A stretch of DNA of 64,000 nucleotides from Cacajao melanocephalus (GCA_963573385.1 CAUYLG010070467.1:18789-82788), one strand, 5' to 3'. Shown: positions 39,708 to 51,640, counted from the first letter of the stretch. Notes: generated by a model not told the origin, from the sequence alone. Numbers and translations: made by a program.

Positions 39708-39949
39708 GATCTAACCATTTAGTTGTTAATTCCACCTACAACATTGATTAAGTGCATACTATGTGCCAGATATTTACTATTTCTTGGAGTACCAAAGCTA
39801 CGTGAAAAATATACCCAATTCCCAGAAGTTTAAAGTCTAGCTACTCTGTTGATGCTTCTTACCATCTTAATCTACATTATTACATTTCATACTCTGACTT
39901 TTTAGTCATTCATATTGTTTTTCATTATTTGATTATCACTCATATTCTG

Positions 39950-40130
39950 ATTATGGGCTTTCATAAGGACAACTGAGCTTGAATTCTTGTCCTTGATTTA
40001 CTACTTATTTGACTTTGAGTAAATTAATCATTCTAAATTTTATTTTATACAACTATAAAATTGAAACAATAAACACTGCAACAAATTGTTTAAATAACAA
40101 TTTGACACCAAGTATACAAATGTTTCAAAG
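39950..40130 (+). repeat. MIR SINE, sense
   Basis: 'gagcttgaattcttgtcctt', then 'ttgactttgagtaaattaat' and 'attttatacaactataaaat', match the MIR order (ggattcgaatc, tgaccttgggcaag, tttcctcatctgtaaaat). Confidence 0.6.
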
Positions 40131-40719
40131 ACATTAAATTTTTTTAAATTTAGTATCTACTTCTCTCTTGAGCTTCTCTGGAGAGCAGAATAAAGTGTGA
40201 TATGCATTTGTTTATTCCAAACAATGTGCTACTAAGTAGTGCATATTTATTAAATACACATTTAGTTGATTCTATAACTAAAATAGAAACTAAATATTTT
40301 ATAAGCATACCTTACTAAAAATGTAGAATACAGGTTCTGTAAATTTTTATTCAAATAAATAAAAATTATCTCATTAGTTAATGGCAAAAGTTTACTTTAA
40401 TTCAATATTTTTTAATTTCAAAAGAAAAATCCACAATATTTATCAGTCTACTAAGAAAACAATACACTAACATGTGACCCTGAAAATGATATATATAAAA
40501 AAGAGAAAGCTCTGTATTTTCTAATTTTTGGATATTGATGCAAAAATTTCCATATTATACCAGCAAATAAATTCAAATTAAACTAATAACTCCTTAATTC
40601 CTAAAGCATATAATCCAAAGAATGTGTGGATTATCAAACTTCAGGATCTCTCCCAATGTATTACATTAATGGATTAAAAATACAAAACCAATTTGCAATT
40701 TTTTTGATAGATGAAGGTA
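40131..40719. other. Unassigned AT-rich unique sequence
   Basis: No repeat or gene recognised. Confidence 0.45.
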
Positions 40720-40965
40720 AACAAATAGTTAACACTTACTAAGTATTTACTATGACACAGGTAATGTTCTAGCTCACATTTATCAATTCATTTCATCTAC
40801 TATGACCCTATGTAATAAGTACAATAATTGGACTACTTAAGGAAACTGAGGCACAAGAAGTTTCAATAAAGCACAAAATCTCACAGACAATGAGTGGTTG
40901 AATCACAGTGTCAACCTGGCTAGAAACCATGCACTTAACTGATACAACATTGCCTCCACTGGCAA
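40720..40965 (-). repeat. MIR SINE, antisense, near full length
   Basis: 'ggaaactgaggcacaagaag' is the MIR core in reverse complement. It is preceded by 'ctatgaccctatgtaataag' and followed by a decayed 'ctggctagaaaccatgcact' 5' end. Confidence 0.85.
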
Positions 40966-41164
40966 ACTTTAAAATAATTACTGAAAAAACCCAAAATTTT
41001 CTTCCCTTGACACAGGGTATCTCCCAGAAATTAATGTGATTACTTTTAACATACTGGAAAAGTTTCCATTAAATTCAGAAATAAGAAAGGATACATGCAA
41101 TAATATTTTTATTAAATTGTATAAAAATACTATTTTTTGAAAATGGTATGTTGCACTTTAAAAA

Positions 41165-41520
41165 CAACTTTTAATTTAAGTTCAGGAGTACGTGTGCAGG
41201 TTTGTTACATAAGTAAATGGTTGTCATGGAGATTTGTTGTACGGATTATTTTATCACCTAAGTTTTAAGTCTAGTACCCGTTAAATATTTTTCCTGATCC
41301 TCTCCCTCCTCTCACCCTCCACCTTCCGATAGGCCCCGGTATGTGTTGTTCCTCTCTATGTGTCTATGTGTTCTCATCACTTAGCTCGCATTTATAAGTG
41401 AGAACATGTGGCATTTGGTTTTCTGCTCCTATATCAGTTTGCTAAGGATAATGCCAGCAGCTTCATCCATGTCTCTGCAAAGGACATAATCTCATTGTTT
41501 TTATGGCTGCATAGTATCCA
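41165..41520 (-). mobile_element. L1 3' end, antisense (primate type)
   Basis: The reverse-complement 3' UTR is clear: 'gtgcaggtttgttacataag', 'tcctgatcctctccctcctc' and 'aagtgagaacatgtggcatt', ending in 'atggctgcatagtatcc', where the insertion was truncated. About 355 bp. Confidence 0.93.
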
Positions 41521-41524
41521 AAAA

Positions 41525-43029
41525 AATACCATTATTTTAAATACTGTGTTAGTGATTCTAGTCAATGGATTAAAAAGAAAAAATACACATATATTGAAAA
41601 AAAATTAATTAAAGGCACCACTATTATTTAATTAAAAAAATATTTATGAATCAACTTATAATTTCTAGAATAGACACACAGGAATAAAATTATTATTGCA
41701 AACAATAATGCAAAAAATTTAAAATAACTGAATGTAACAGAAATGTACACATTTCCACAGAATGATTTTGTATGTTATTTTTCTATATAGGTATAGTTAA
41801 TATTATAAAGATATTGACTATTTATACAACAAGGCAGTGTATAGTTAGAACAAATTAAAATATAATCAGAAAAATAAATGTTCAAAGATAGCCAAGATTA
41901 TTTTTACAGAGAAAAAATATATGAAGAAATACTCTAATTTAACTTTATAACATTTCCTACTGTGAGTTCTTTTATTTACAATTAGCATCTGTCATTTTGT
42001 AATAAACGATCCCATCTGCAAAAGTATTAATTTAAAAATCATGAAATAGTACAGACAAATGATAAGGGATTAGTCTTTAATATTTAAATATCTATTTTAA
42101 GTTGTCATGGTTATCTTCTTACTCAGTAAAATATAAAAGCAAAACACGATTTACAGATCAAACTAGGAGTCGACCTACTAAAATTTGGAATTATCACAAC
42201 TAGATATCCTGTTAATCGAAATATTCTTTACTTCAGTGTAAATTTCCAGAATGACTATTCTTTCCACTTTACCAGTATCCTTTTCCCATCTTTATAAAAT
42301 CCAAGCAAGGTAGAAATGTTCAAAGGGAAGACTTTAAGGCTTACTTCATTTTCAGACTTGACAATCAGCATCAGAGCATCAGATTTCACAAGAGCTATAA
42401 TTTCCTGAGGCACTTGGTTCAAACTAAAGGGCCCTTTCTATTTTTGATAATATCGAAATGCAGACTACCTGATTACTTTAAACCAGACTTATCTATGTGA
42501 AGTTACACCTTGACAGCCCAGTTCAGATATTTCCCCCCTCACCGATGGCTGAATTTCAAACTGCCAAGAAGTCTTTCTCATTGTACTCTGACACACAGCA
42601 TGTTGATTTTTCTGCCTCGCTAGGAAATGAAAATGAAATTACCCACAGCGTTTCCCAGTCTGAATGGCATTCTGTCATTCCTGACACCAGATATTCTGTT
42701 TTCCTGTTACAAAGTACTATAGGGATATTCTGTGTGAGCTCCCTAGTAGTATACAAAATGGTTTGAAATTAGAAGCAAAAATATCTGCCTTAGTTTAGGA
42801 TTTGGGCACCTTAAGAAATCATTCATAAGCCAAGGGTTAAATAATGCCATATTCAAATTTTAAGTATTAGAAAAGAAGAAGCAGTGGCGTCCAAGTTGCC
42901 TAGTTACCTGTAGTCATTCTATGTAATTCAAGAGAAAATAAAAGTTTAAGGCAATACAAATGCCAGATGACAATTAACCATCTCCTCTTTCTGAAAGGCT
43001 AATAAGTCCCTTGTTAAAGCATCATCAGA
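41525..43029. other. Unassigned AT-rich unique sequence
   Basis: No repeat family or gene recognised. Overlapping opposite-strand frames at 42,497-42,766 have no domain. Confidence 0.45.
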
Positions 43030-43048
43030 ATTTATTTATTTATTTATG
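43030..43048 (+). repeat. Short (TTTA)n tract
   Basis: About four copies of a TTTA tetranucleotide with one substitution. Confidence 0.85.
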
Positions 43049-43204
43049 TATTTGCTTTTCACACACTTAGTATTTTGAACACTGCATTTTTACATTGTGA
43101 GAGATTTACTTTTCTATACCATTTATTTGGTATCCAGTTACAGTATTAGAAAGTGTTGTCTATTATTTAAGAAGAAGCATATATCTAGAAAATGACTATA
43201 ATTA

Positions 43205-43395
43205 TGAAGTTCTTCATGTATGTCAGATAATATTTTAAGTGCTTTAGAAGTGTTATCTGAGGCTTTTCTAATTGAAGCCTCAAAACAGTTCTACATGTAC
43301 AGTAGGAACTATTTTGAATTGAGGTATGGATAGATTCAATGACTTTCCCAAAATCATTCAGCTTTGAAAGTGACTAAGTGGAACCAGGATTTGCC
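43205..43395 (-). repeat. MIR SINE, antisense, interrupted
   Basis: Reverse-complement MIR: 'taagtgctttagaagtgtta', then 'caatgactttcccaaaatca' and 'aagtggaaccaggatttg'. MIR 5'-end text appears to resume at 43,838 ('gatttgaacttaagcaatct' and 'acccaacagtcttaacat'), which suggests that a block of about 440 bp was inserted. Confidence 0.75.
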
Positions 43396-43837
43396 TAGTC
43401 TGTCCCATAGACTCTGGCTGAACAATGGATGAACGGAGTACTCAGACACAGGTATGCAGTGAAAGAGTGCTAGGGGACTGCTTGCAAAGTGAACAGTCTT
43501 GATAAGCTGGCGCTGCTCATTTTTATTCAGTACTGAAATAATGATTAAAGCATCAAGCCAACACAATCTGTGAGTAATCAACATTGTCGTTCCCCCTTGC
43601 ACGGAACAGTCTCCTGCACAGGTGATCCAAGGTGGGTTTCTGGATGACATAAATGAACTTATCTAGATAAATTCCATTACACTCCCTTGTTACCTACTCC
43701 TTGCCTTCTGCCTTAGAATAAGAGAACAGCTGCCTTCAGCTACTTCTCCCCCGAAGTTTTGGAAAACTTTCTGACCTTTCAAGGTTGCATCTTTCCCTAT
43801 AGCTTCTCCCACCACTCTGGCCGATCTCCTACAAAGA
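43396..43837. mobile_element. Probable insertion within MIR, LTR-like, unnamed
   Basis: This GC-richer block of about 440 bp lies between two parts of one MIR. Composition and size fit an ERV LTR, and 'ctgctcatttttattcagta' could hold an antisense polyadenylation region. I could not match a family and did not find clean TG/CA ends. Confidence 0.35.
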
Positions 43838-43890
43838 TTTGAACTTAAGCAATCTCATTTTAGAACCCAACAGTCTTAACATCAATGTGC
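43838..43890 (-). repeat. MIR SINE 5' end, antisense (continuation)
   Basis: 'gatttgaacttaagcaatct' followed by 'agaacccaacagtcttaaca' matches the MIR 5' end in reverse complement and follows on from the piece ending at about 43,395. Confidence 0.6.
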
Positions 43891-43894
43891 ACCT

Positions 43895-44639
43895 AATATA
43901 CAAAGTGCTGCCATTGGAATTCTTGAAGTGAATCTGCTGGCATAAAGGAATACAAACATGCCAATAGACTGTCCATGTAAGTGAGGACACCAAGAAGCAA
44001 CCTAGCAAACGTGAGCTTTTGCTGAAGAGTTTGAAAGGATCTGAAGATGCTTAAAACAGATTTCTACACCATCACTGAAAATCTTATTCCCCAGAGCTAA
44101 TTGCAAGTGACTTCTATTCATATGACTAGGGATATAATATCCTGTAAGTATTAGAGTTTATAATAACATGTTATATAGAAATTTTGGTAAAAGGTGTTTT
44201 TATCAATTCACTAAGTGAAATATGAGGACCTCCCTTTATCATCTCTTACATGTTGAATAATCATTATAATAACCAATTGTAGAATATATATTGCTTTCCT
44301 TAATCCACTGATAAAATACATCATAAAGAAAAGGAAAGCTGTACAACAACTGATAAAGAATTCTATATCTGAAATATAAATAATTTTCTTGGAAAGAATA
44401 CTTAGGAAATTCTCATGATCTGAAGCACAGAGTCTTACAATCCTTTAGGTGTTTAAACTACTTTAAATGATCTACCCACACCAACAGCTGGTTTCCAGTG
44501 TTCCTGCCAGCTTCAATGAAAACTCCCATCAACAGCCTGCCATGCCTTGTAAGCCTATTGCTTTTACATTCAAATATCTTGAAAAAGGAACAAAAACATT
44601 ACTTCAAAGTTTATGGCTATAAATGTGTGTGTAAATATG
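43895..44639. other. Unassigned unique sequence
   Basis: No repeat or gene recognised. Confidence 0.45.
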
Positions 44640-45079
44640 CTGGGATATTTATAACCATCCAAGCCCCCAATTCTGCCTCTGCTTTCTCTAAGTACTCCCT
44701 TTCTTGTACCTTTTTGAAAAAATCAATTACATCTCTTCTTCTACAACTGTACCCCCATTCACTCCTATTTCATGCTTTTACCTCTAACAACTATCTTTCC
44801 TCCTCCTTCCCTCTTTTTTATTTCCAAACTCCTTGCTTTCGTTACCCCTGTAATATGATTTTTATTCATACCACTACATTAAAATAACACTCAAAATTTC
44901 ATAAATAACCTCCTAGTTGCAAATCTAGTGGTTGATATTAAAAACTACAGTCCGTATATGGTTTTATCAATTATTCTCTTGAACCATTTATTCTTTGAGT
45001 TCCAGGGAAACTATGGCAATTTGATTGTCCTCCTATATCTGTGATAATTTTTCTCAATTTCTCTTGCTATTTTTCCTAC
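44640..45079 (+). repeat. L2 LINE, sense, part 1 (before MaLR insertion)
   Basis: Decayed L2 reverse-transcriptase-region text on the plus strand, for example 'aataacctcctagttgcaaa' and 'tctagtggttgatattaaaa'. The 129-codon frame at 44498-44887 falls partly here and shows no intact domain. It continues at 47,421 after the provirus. Confidence 0.6.
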
Positions 45080-45476
45080 TGATATGGTTTGGCTGTGTCT
45101 CCACCCAAATATCATCTTCAATTGTAACTCCCATAATCCCTGTAAAATTATTTTAAATGAGGATCTATTGAATGATTGATGTAAAATATGGACTTGGTAG
45201 GGGGTAATTGAATCATGGGGGTAGGTTTTACTGTGCTCTTCTTGTGACAGTTTATAAGTCTCACAAGATCTGATGGTTTTACATAGGACAGTTTCCCTGC
45301 ACATGCTCTCTCTTGCCTGCCACTAGGTAAGATGTGCCTTTGCTCCTCCTTTGCCTTCTGCCATGATTGTGAGGCCTCCCCAGACATGTGGCTGTGAATC
45401 TATTAAACCTCTTTTTCTTTGTAAATTACCCAGTCTTGAGTATTTCTTCATAGCAGTGTGAAAATGGACTAATACA
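45080..45476 (+). mobile_element. MaLR (MST/THE1-type) 5' LTR
   Basis: Begins with the canonical 'tgatatggtttggctgtgtc'. It contains 'ggtaattgaatcatgggggt', 'aagatctgatggttttacat' and 'gccatgattgtgaggcctcc', and ends 'ggactaatacag'. Compared with the 3' LTR (47,071), 45,141-45,202 is replaced by foreign sequence (see findings), which makes this LTR about 45 bp longer. Confidence 0.95.
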
Positions 45477-47070
45477 GTAAATTGGTATCAGTAGAGTTGG
45501 GTACTGCTATTAAAATACCCAAAAATGTGGAAATGACTTTGGAACTGGGCAACAGGCAGAGGCTGGAACAGTTTTGGAGGGCTCAGAAGAAGAGAGGAAG
45601 ATGTGGGAAAGTGTGGAGCTCCCTAGAGACTTGTTGAATGGTTTTGACCCAGATGCTGATAGTGATAGGGACAACAAAGTCCAGGCTGAGTTGGTCTTAG
45701 ATGGAGATGAAGAACTTATTGGGAACTGGAGCAAAGGCGATTCTTGCTGTGCTTTAGGAAAGAGACTGGCAACATTTTACCCCTGCCTTTGAGATTCTGT
45801 GAAACTTTGAACTTGAGAGAGATATTTTAGAGTATCTGGTGAAAGAAATTTCTAAGCAGCAAAGCATTCAAGAGATGACTTGTGTGCTGTTAAAAGCATT
45901 CTGTTTTATTCATTCACAAAGATATGGTTTGGTACTGGAATTTATTTAAAAGGGAAGCAGAGCATAAAAGTTCAGAAAATTTGCAGCCTAACAATGCAAC
46001 AGAAAAGAAAAACCCATTTTCTGAGGAGGAATTTAAGCTGGCAGTAGAAATTTGCATAAGTAACAAGGAGCCAAATGTTAATCACTAAGACAATGGGGAA
46101 AGTGTCTCCAGGGCATGTCAGAGGTCATCATGGCAGCCCCTCCCATCACAAGCCAAGAGGCCTAGAAAGAAAAAATTGTTTTATGGGCTGAGCCCAGAGC
46201 CTTGCTTCTTTCTGCAATCTTAAGACTTGGTTCCCTGCATCCCAGCCATGGCTAAAAGGGGCCATCATACAGCTCAGGCCATGGCTTCAGATGGCGCAAG
46301 CCCAAAGCCTTGGCAGCTTACATGTGCTGTTGGGCCTGTGAGTGCATAGATGTCAAGAATTGAAATTTGGGAACCTCCACCTAGATTTCATAGGATGTCC
46401 AGAAGTGCCTGGATGTCTAGGCAGAGGTGTGTTGCAGGGGCAGAACCCTCATGGAGAAGCTCTGCTAGGGTAGTGCAGAAGGGAAATGTGGGTTGGAATT
46501 CTCCACACAGAGTCATGCTGGCGCGCTGTGTAGTAGATCTGTGAGAATAAGGTCTTCCAGACCCCAGAATGGTAGAGTCACCTATGACTTGCAGCATGCA
46601 CCTGGAAAAGCCACAGACACTCAACATCTGCCCATGAAAGCAGCCAGGAAGGGGGCTGTACCCAGCAAAGCCACAGGGTTAGAGCTGCACAAGAACATGG
46701 AAACCCACCTTTTGTATCAGCATGACCTGAATGTGAGACATAGAGTCAAAGGAGATCATTAGTTTGACTGCCCTGCTTGATTTCAGACTTACATGGGGTC
46801 TACAGCAGCTTCATTCTGTCCAATTTCTCCCATTGCAAATGGGTATATATATCCAATGCCTGTATCCCCATTGTATCCAGGAAGTAACTAACTTGCTTTT
46901 GATTTTACAGGCTTATAGGTGGAAGGGACTTTCCTTGTATCAGATGAGACTTAGAACTGTGGAATTTTGAGTTAATGCTGAAATGAGTTAACGTTTGGGG
47001 GAGATTGTTAGAAAGGCATGATTGCTTTTGAAATGTGAAGACATGAGATTTTGAAGGGGTTGGGGTGGAA
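45477..47070 (+). mobile_element. MaLR internal region (MST/THE1-int)
   Basis: A non-coding remnant of the ERVL-MaLR internal sequence, about 1.6 kb. It starts just after the LTR with 'ttggtatcagtagagttggg' and contains 'tggaaatgactttggaactg'. It ends with a purine-rich, polypurine-tract-like stretch (47,052-47,069) directly before the 3' LTR. No intact gag, pol or env frame is present; the longest plus-strand frames here are under 90 codons. Confidence 0.92.
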
Positions 47071-47420
47071 TGATATGGTTTGGCGGTCTCTCCACCCAAA
47101 TCTTAACTTGAATTGTAGTTTCCATAATTCCCATGTGTCATGGGAGGGACCAAGTGGGAGGTAATTGAATCATGGGAGCAGGTTTTTCCTATGGTGTTTC
47201 ATGATAGAGAATAAGTCTCATGATAACTGATGATTTTATAAAGGGTAGTTCCCCTGCACATGCTCTCCTGCCTGCTGCCATGTAAAACATGTCTTCGCTC
47301 CTTCTTTGCCTTTTGCCATGATTGTGAAGCCTCCCTAGCCACTATAAATCCATTAAATCTCTTTTTCTTTATAAATTACTCAGTCTCAGGTATTTCTTCA
47401 TAGCAGTATAAAAATAGACT
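47071..47420 (+). mobile_element. MaLR (MST/THE1-type) 3' LTR
   Basis: 'tgatatggtttggcggtctc' to 'aaaatagact'. It retains the LTR segment 'catgtgtcatgggagggacc' that is missing from the 5' LTR. The extreme 3' end is slightly damaged, so I could not confirm a clean 5-bp target duplication against 'cctac' at 45,075-45,079. Confidence 0.93.
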
Positions 47421-48165
47421 GACTTCCCTTCTAGTATTCTTTGAATATTGCTGATATGTAATGTTGCTGAATGTTCCTTTACTTTTTAAAAGTCTCTCCC
47501 ACTTGCTAATCATGGGATTCTCTCTTCTACTCCATTGTTTCAATTCATACCTATAGGAAAACACCTACCCAGAACATTTGCAAATTAAATGACAAATAGA
47601 ATTCCATGCTCATATTTCCAAGTTCTATATAGCTCACTTGGATGTCACCTCTCTATATCTCACAAACATGTTAAAATTAGACAACCTCAAATTAAAACGT
47701 ATCAGCGAATCTTTATTACCTCCATCACTCATCCTGCCTTTACAAGCCTGCTTCCATCCCTGCTTTGCCTATTTCAGTTAATGACATAACTATTCACCCA
47801 ACCACTAAGGCTAGAAATTATAAAGTTAGGTTTGATTTTACATTTTTAACATTCTTCCCCATCAATTTCACTTCTAGTGAGTCTAAAATTGTTGACTCTT
47901 CTACTCCAGAAAAATGTCTCTATCTGAATTTTATCCTCTTCAACTAAACTGAAATAATAATTTCCTAAAAATTACTATATTACATTAACACAGAGAAAAG
48001 TATTATATTTTCAAATTATAAATACTCAACATTTAAAATCTTTAGATGAGTTCTCCTGATCTAGAAGAAAAGCCAAAGTCTAGAGTCCTTTGGGCATGAC
48101 ATGCAAAATGATTCACAGTCTGGTTCCAGGTGCATTTCCTGTTTTACCCACCATAATTCTCTGCC
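47421..48165 (+). repeat. L2 LINE, sense, part 2 (after MaLR insertion)
   Basis: L2 text continues in the same order: 'cacttggatgtcacctctct' (47,636), 'tctcacaaacatgttaaaat', 'ctattcacccaaccactaag' and 'tggttccaggtgcatttcct' (48,121). The parts before and after the provirus together are about 1.2 kb of one L2 copy. Confidence 0.7.
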
Positions 48166-49680
48166 ATACATTTTTTAACCAAACTTATTATTTTACCTAA
48201 TTTTAGATTTGCATGCAGTTATAAGAAAAAATAAATGAGATCTTTTGTTCCTTTGTCCAGTTTTTCACAATGGTAGCAACTTGCAAAGCTATAGTACAAT
48301 ATCACAGCCAGGATATTCATATTGCTACAATCAAGAAAAAATGTTCCATAAAGGATCACTCATCTTGTCTTTTCACACAACCCCTTCCATCCTCACTGCC
48401 TGCTTAACTGTGGCAACTACTATTTCCTTCTTCATTTCTATAATTTTGTCATTTCAGGAATGTTATATAAATAGAATTATACAGTATGGAACCTTTTGGG
48501 ATTTGCTTTTAACACTTGGCACAATTACTGTGAAATTCATATATGTTGCAGAATGTATAAATTGTTCCACTATTGCTTAGTATTACATGGCACGGATGTA
48601 CTGCACTTTATTTACTATTCACCCACTGAAGGACATCTGGGTTATTTCTAGTATTGGAATATCACCAAAAAAGCTTCTATAAACATTTATGTACAGGTTT
48701 TGTGTGAACATGAGTCTTTCTTTCTCTGAGATAAATGTCTGGAGTGCAATGGTAGAATCATAGGTTGTTTAAGAAATTGCCATAATAATTCCCAGGGTGG
48801 TTGTAACGTTTTATATTCTCACCATGTTTTTTTTTTCTCCACTATTTTCTACTTTAAATATTTTATAGGTGTATAGCAATATCTCATTGTGCTTTTATTT
48901 TCTTGTTACCCTGATAGTTAAACGATGTTAAACATCTTTTCATGTGCTTATTTGTCATTTATATATCTTCTTATGTGAAATCTCTCTTCATGTCTTTTGT
49001 TCATGTTTTGACTGGATTTTAACTTTTTAGTTCTGAGAGTTCTTAATATATTCTAGATACTAGTCCTTTGTCCCACATTATTTTCTCCCTGTCTGTAGCT
49101 TGTCTTTCCAATCTTGTAACAGGGTATTTCATAGAGCAAAAGTTTTAAGTTTTAATAAGATAAAATTTATCATTTTTTCAAGAAAAATTTGCTTTTGTTT
49201 TAAAACTAAGAATTCTTTGCCTAGCCCTAGATCCTGAATATTTTCTTCTATGTTTTTCAAAATGTTTTATATTTTTCCATTTTACATATAAGTCTAAGAC
49301 ATATTGTGATTTAATTTTTGCCTAAGGCATCAGACTTATATTGAAGTTTATTTTTTTGTCTATTAATGTCCAATTACTACAGCATTATTTGTTACAAAAT
49401 CTTTCTTCTCTCCATGTAATTGCTTTTGATCTTTGTCAAAACAAGTTGTGCATATTTGTGTGAGTATAATTCTGTGTTTTCTGTCTCATTTTATTGATTA
49501 AGTGTCTATCACTTTTTTAATATAACATAGTCTTGATCACTGTAGCTACATGATGACCTTCGGAATCAGAAGATGCATTCCTCCCACTTCATTCTGCCTT
49601 TTCCGATTGTTTTCTCCAGTCCAATTCCTTTGATTATTTCTGGAAGTACATTTTCAGTATTGTCGTCTTCCTTTACCTCC
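48166..49680 (-). mobile_element. Old L1 (L1ME/MC-like), antisense, about 1.5 kb
   Basis: Reverse-complement old-L1 3' UTR ('aaagctatagtacaatatca' and 'cacagccaggatattcat') is followed by ORF2 3' text ('gaggttgtttaag'-like and 'acatcttttcatgtgcttat', then 'cctttgtcccacattatttt', 'ttctttgcctagccctagat', and 'cttgatcactgtagctacat'). It is heavily diverged and no frame remains. Confidence 0.85.
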
Positions 49681-49788
49681 TAAACTTCACTAAAATGAAT
49701 ACTCAATCTTTATTACTATTCCATGGGTACCTAAGGCTCTTTTCTGTCTTTCTGTTTTTATGGTCTATTTTCTTCATTACTTAAAGTA

Positions 49789-49912
49789 GATACAGATTGA
49801 GTATCTTTTCTTTGAAAGGCTTAGGACCAGAAGTACTTCACATTTCTATTTTTTCCTTTCAAATTTTAGATCATTTCTGGTTTTTCATCTTCAGATTTGG
49901 AATTCTCAACCT
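49789..49912. mobile_element. Tigger-type MITE fragment
   Basis: 'gatacagattgagtatcttt' followed by 'cttaggaccagaagtacttc', then 'tcagatttggaattctcaac', resembles Tigger-derived MITEs ('gattgagtatccctta.cc', 'ggaccagaagtgtttc'). The family name is uncertain. Confidence 0.5.
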
Positions 49913-49919
49913 ATAATTT

Positions 49920-50900
49920 GTAATGATCTATCTTGTAGTTTCTTGACTCCTTTCAATGTTCCCTCCATTCTACTATGAAGCTCATCTACTGAGCTTTTAA
50001 TTTGCCTTATTGTATTTTTCAATTCTAAAAATTTCCAGTTGGTTCTTTTTTATGTCTTCTATTTCTTTGCTCAGATTTATTATTTCATTTGTTTCAAGGA
50101 TGTTCATAAGTACTTGAGATATGTTATCATGTCCACTTTAAAAATTTTATTAAATAATTCTAACATATGTTGTGTTAATGTATCTATTGACTATCTCTTT
50201 TCATTCAGTTTGAACTCTGTCTGGTTCTTGATATGATAAAGCTCAATTGAAATGTGCATGTTTCCATATTCTGTTATGACACTCTGGATAATACTTAAGC
50301 CTTCTGTTTCAGCTGGCTTTATCTGCTGCTCTAGCAGGAAGAGGGGTGGCACTGCTTTCTTACTGCCACATGAACACATGAAGTAGAAATTCAAGTTCTT
50401 CACAGTCTTTGACAGTTTGGGAGTGGAGATCCTCATTACTGCCAGACTCCCTATATGGTCTCCACTCACCCTTCTATGGAGTAATCTTATTATCACTGGT
50501 GCTAATGTAAGTCACCACTCTTCACTAGGCTTCCTCAGATACCAGCCTAGTGTGGAGGGAAGAGGTTGGGGTGGAATTTCAGGTTCTCCATATAGTCTTT
50601 GCTGACAACATATAGAAGGGGTAGAGACTCATTAATGGCTGCTGGGCAAGAGCTTTAGTGTCCCCCATTGGCCTTACTGGTTCCTGCTCTCTCATTGGTC
50701 ACCCAGTGGGGATGTTGGAGAACCTTATTACAGCCATTAGAGGGTAAAAATCTAGTTTCTCCAGTTTGCCTTTGCCAACATGGATGGAGGTGTGGCCACA
50801 TTTTCTTCTGGAGTGTTCAGCTGGAGTCCGGCAGTAATTGTCTAAAAGATTTTTCTTGTTAGGCTAAATCTTTCCTGAGAAAGAGTCAAACTAACTGACC
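49920..50900 (-). mobile_element. Old L1M/HAL1-like LINE sequence, antisense
   Basis: 'ttttcaattctaaaaatttc' and 'tccagttggttctttttat' resemble LINE text in reverse complement. They are followed by a GC-richer, imperfectly repetitive stretch (50,320-50,870) with recurring 'ggtctcca' and 'gccaacatgg'-like phrases, as seen in the 5' part of some old L1/HAL1 elements. No frame is intact. Confidence 0.5.
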
Positions 50901-50904
50901 TTTC

Positions 50905-51269
50905 AGGTCAGACTTCATTGCTCAGAAAACAGGCTTCTTGGGTTCTTTTTATGTTCTTTTTAATACTTCTGGATTGCCAATTTCTTCGGCTCCAAATTAG
51001 AGATAAATGTTGCTAAAAAGAAATATTCAAGGTACTTTCCATCATGTCATTCCTCAGGAATGGTCCCAGCCAGTCTACCTTAATTATGTTTTCTTAGTTT
51101 TGTTTTATATATAATGTGCAGGTATTTTAGTTGTACTTAGTGGAAGGAATATTTGTCATATATATTATCCTCTGTTCATGCAAGGCAATTTAAAATTTCC
51201 AGACACCTTCAGTTCTCCTGCAAATTTTTCTTTTTGTTGGATTCCAAAAACATTAATCAAATTTCCTTT
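50905..51269. other. Unassigned AT-rich sequence
   Basis: No repeat or gene recognised. Confidence 0.45.
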
Positions 51270-51415
51270 TCCATTTATCCCCATTTTACAGATTAGGAAA
51301 GTAAGACAGAATAATTAAGTCAGTCATTTAGTTAGGAATAGGCAAACTTCAGTCATAAACATAGAACTTCATGACTATAAACTTAATCCCCCTGCAACAT
51401 GCTACCTCATGCTGG
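51270..51415 (-). repeat. MIR SINE, antisense
   Basis: 'ccccattttacagattagga' followed by 'agtaagacagaataattaag' is the MIR core in reverse complement. The tail to 'cctgcaacatgctacct' is decayed. Confidence 0.75.
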
Positions 51416-51479
51416 GTGTCACATTATGATCTGCATAAGCCTCAGAAGCATATAGGCATAGTTTAAAATTCTGTGTCCT

Positions 51480-51640
51480 CATCCAAGAGCTTTGAGACTT
51501 TAACTCATTAAGCAATTCAACTTATCTGAATCTTTGTTCCTTCCTCTGTAATATAATAATAGAGATAATGATATCTATTTTGCAGTGTTTGTTTTATGAA
51601 TAGTAATAATAAATATAAGTCACTTCTTCCAATGGCTGGC
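51480..51640 (+). repeat. MIR SINE, sense
   Basis: 'gagactttaactcattaagc', then 'ttgttccttcctctgtaata' and 'taataatagagataatgata', match MIR in the sense direction. It sits 65 bp from an antisense MIR. Confidence 0.7.

Noticed and set aside
39241..39735. Longest open frame in the window, 164 codons on the minus strand
   Set aside because: It runs antisense through an L1 3' end, whose non-coding strand is known to give such chance frames.
44498..44887. 129-codon plus-strand frame
   Set aside because: It overlaps decayed L2 sequence, has no intact domain and no supporting splice or promoter context.
45080..47420. Coding-competent endogenous retrovirus
   Set aside because: MaLR internal sequence here has no long gag, pol or env frame; both LTRs are diverged and the 5' LTR carries an insertion.
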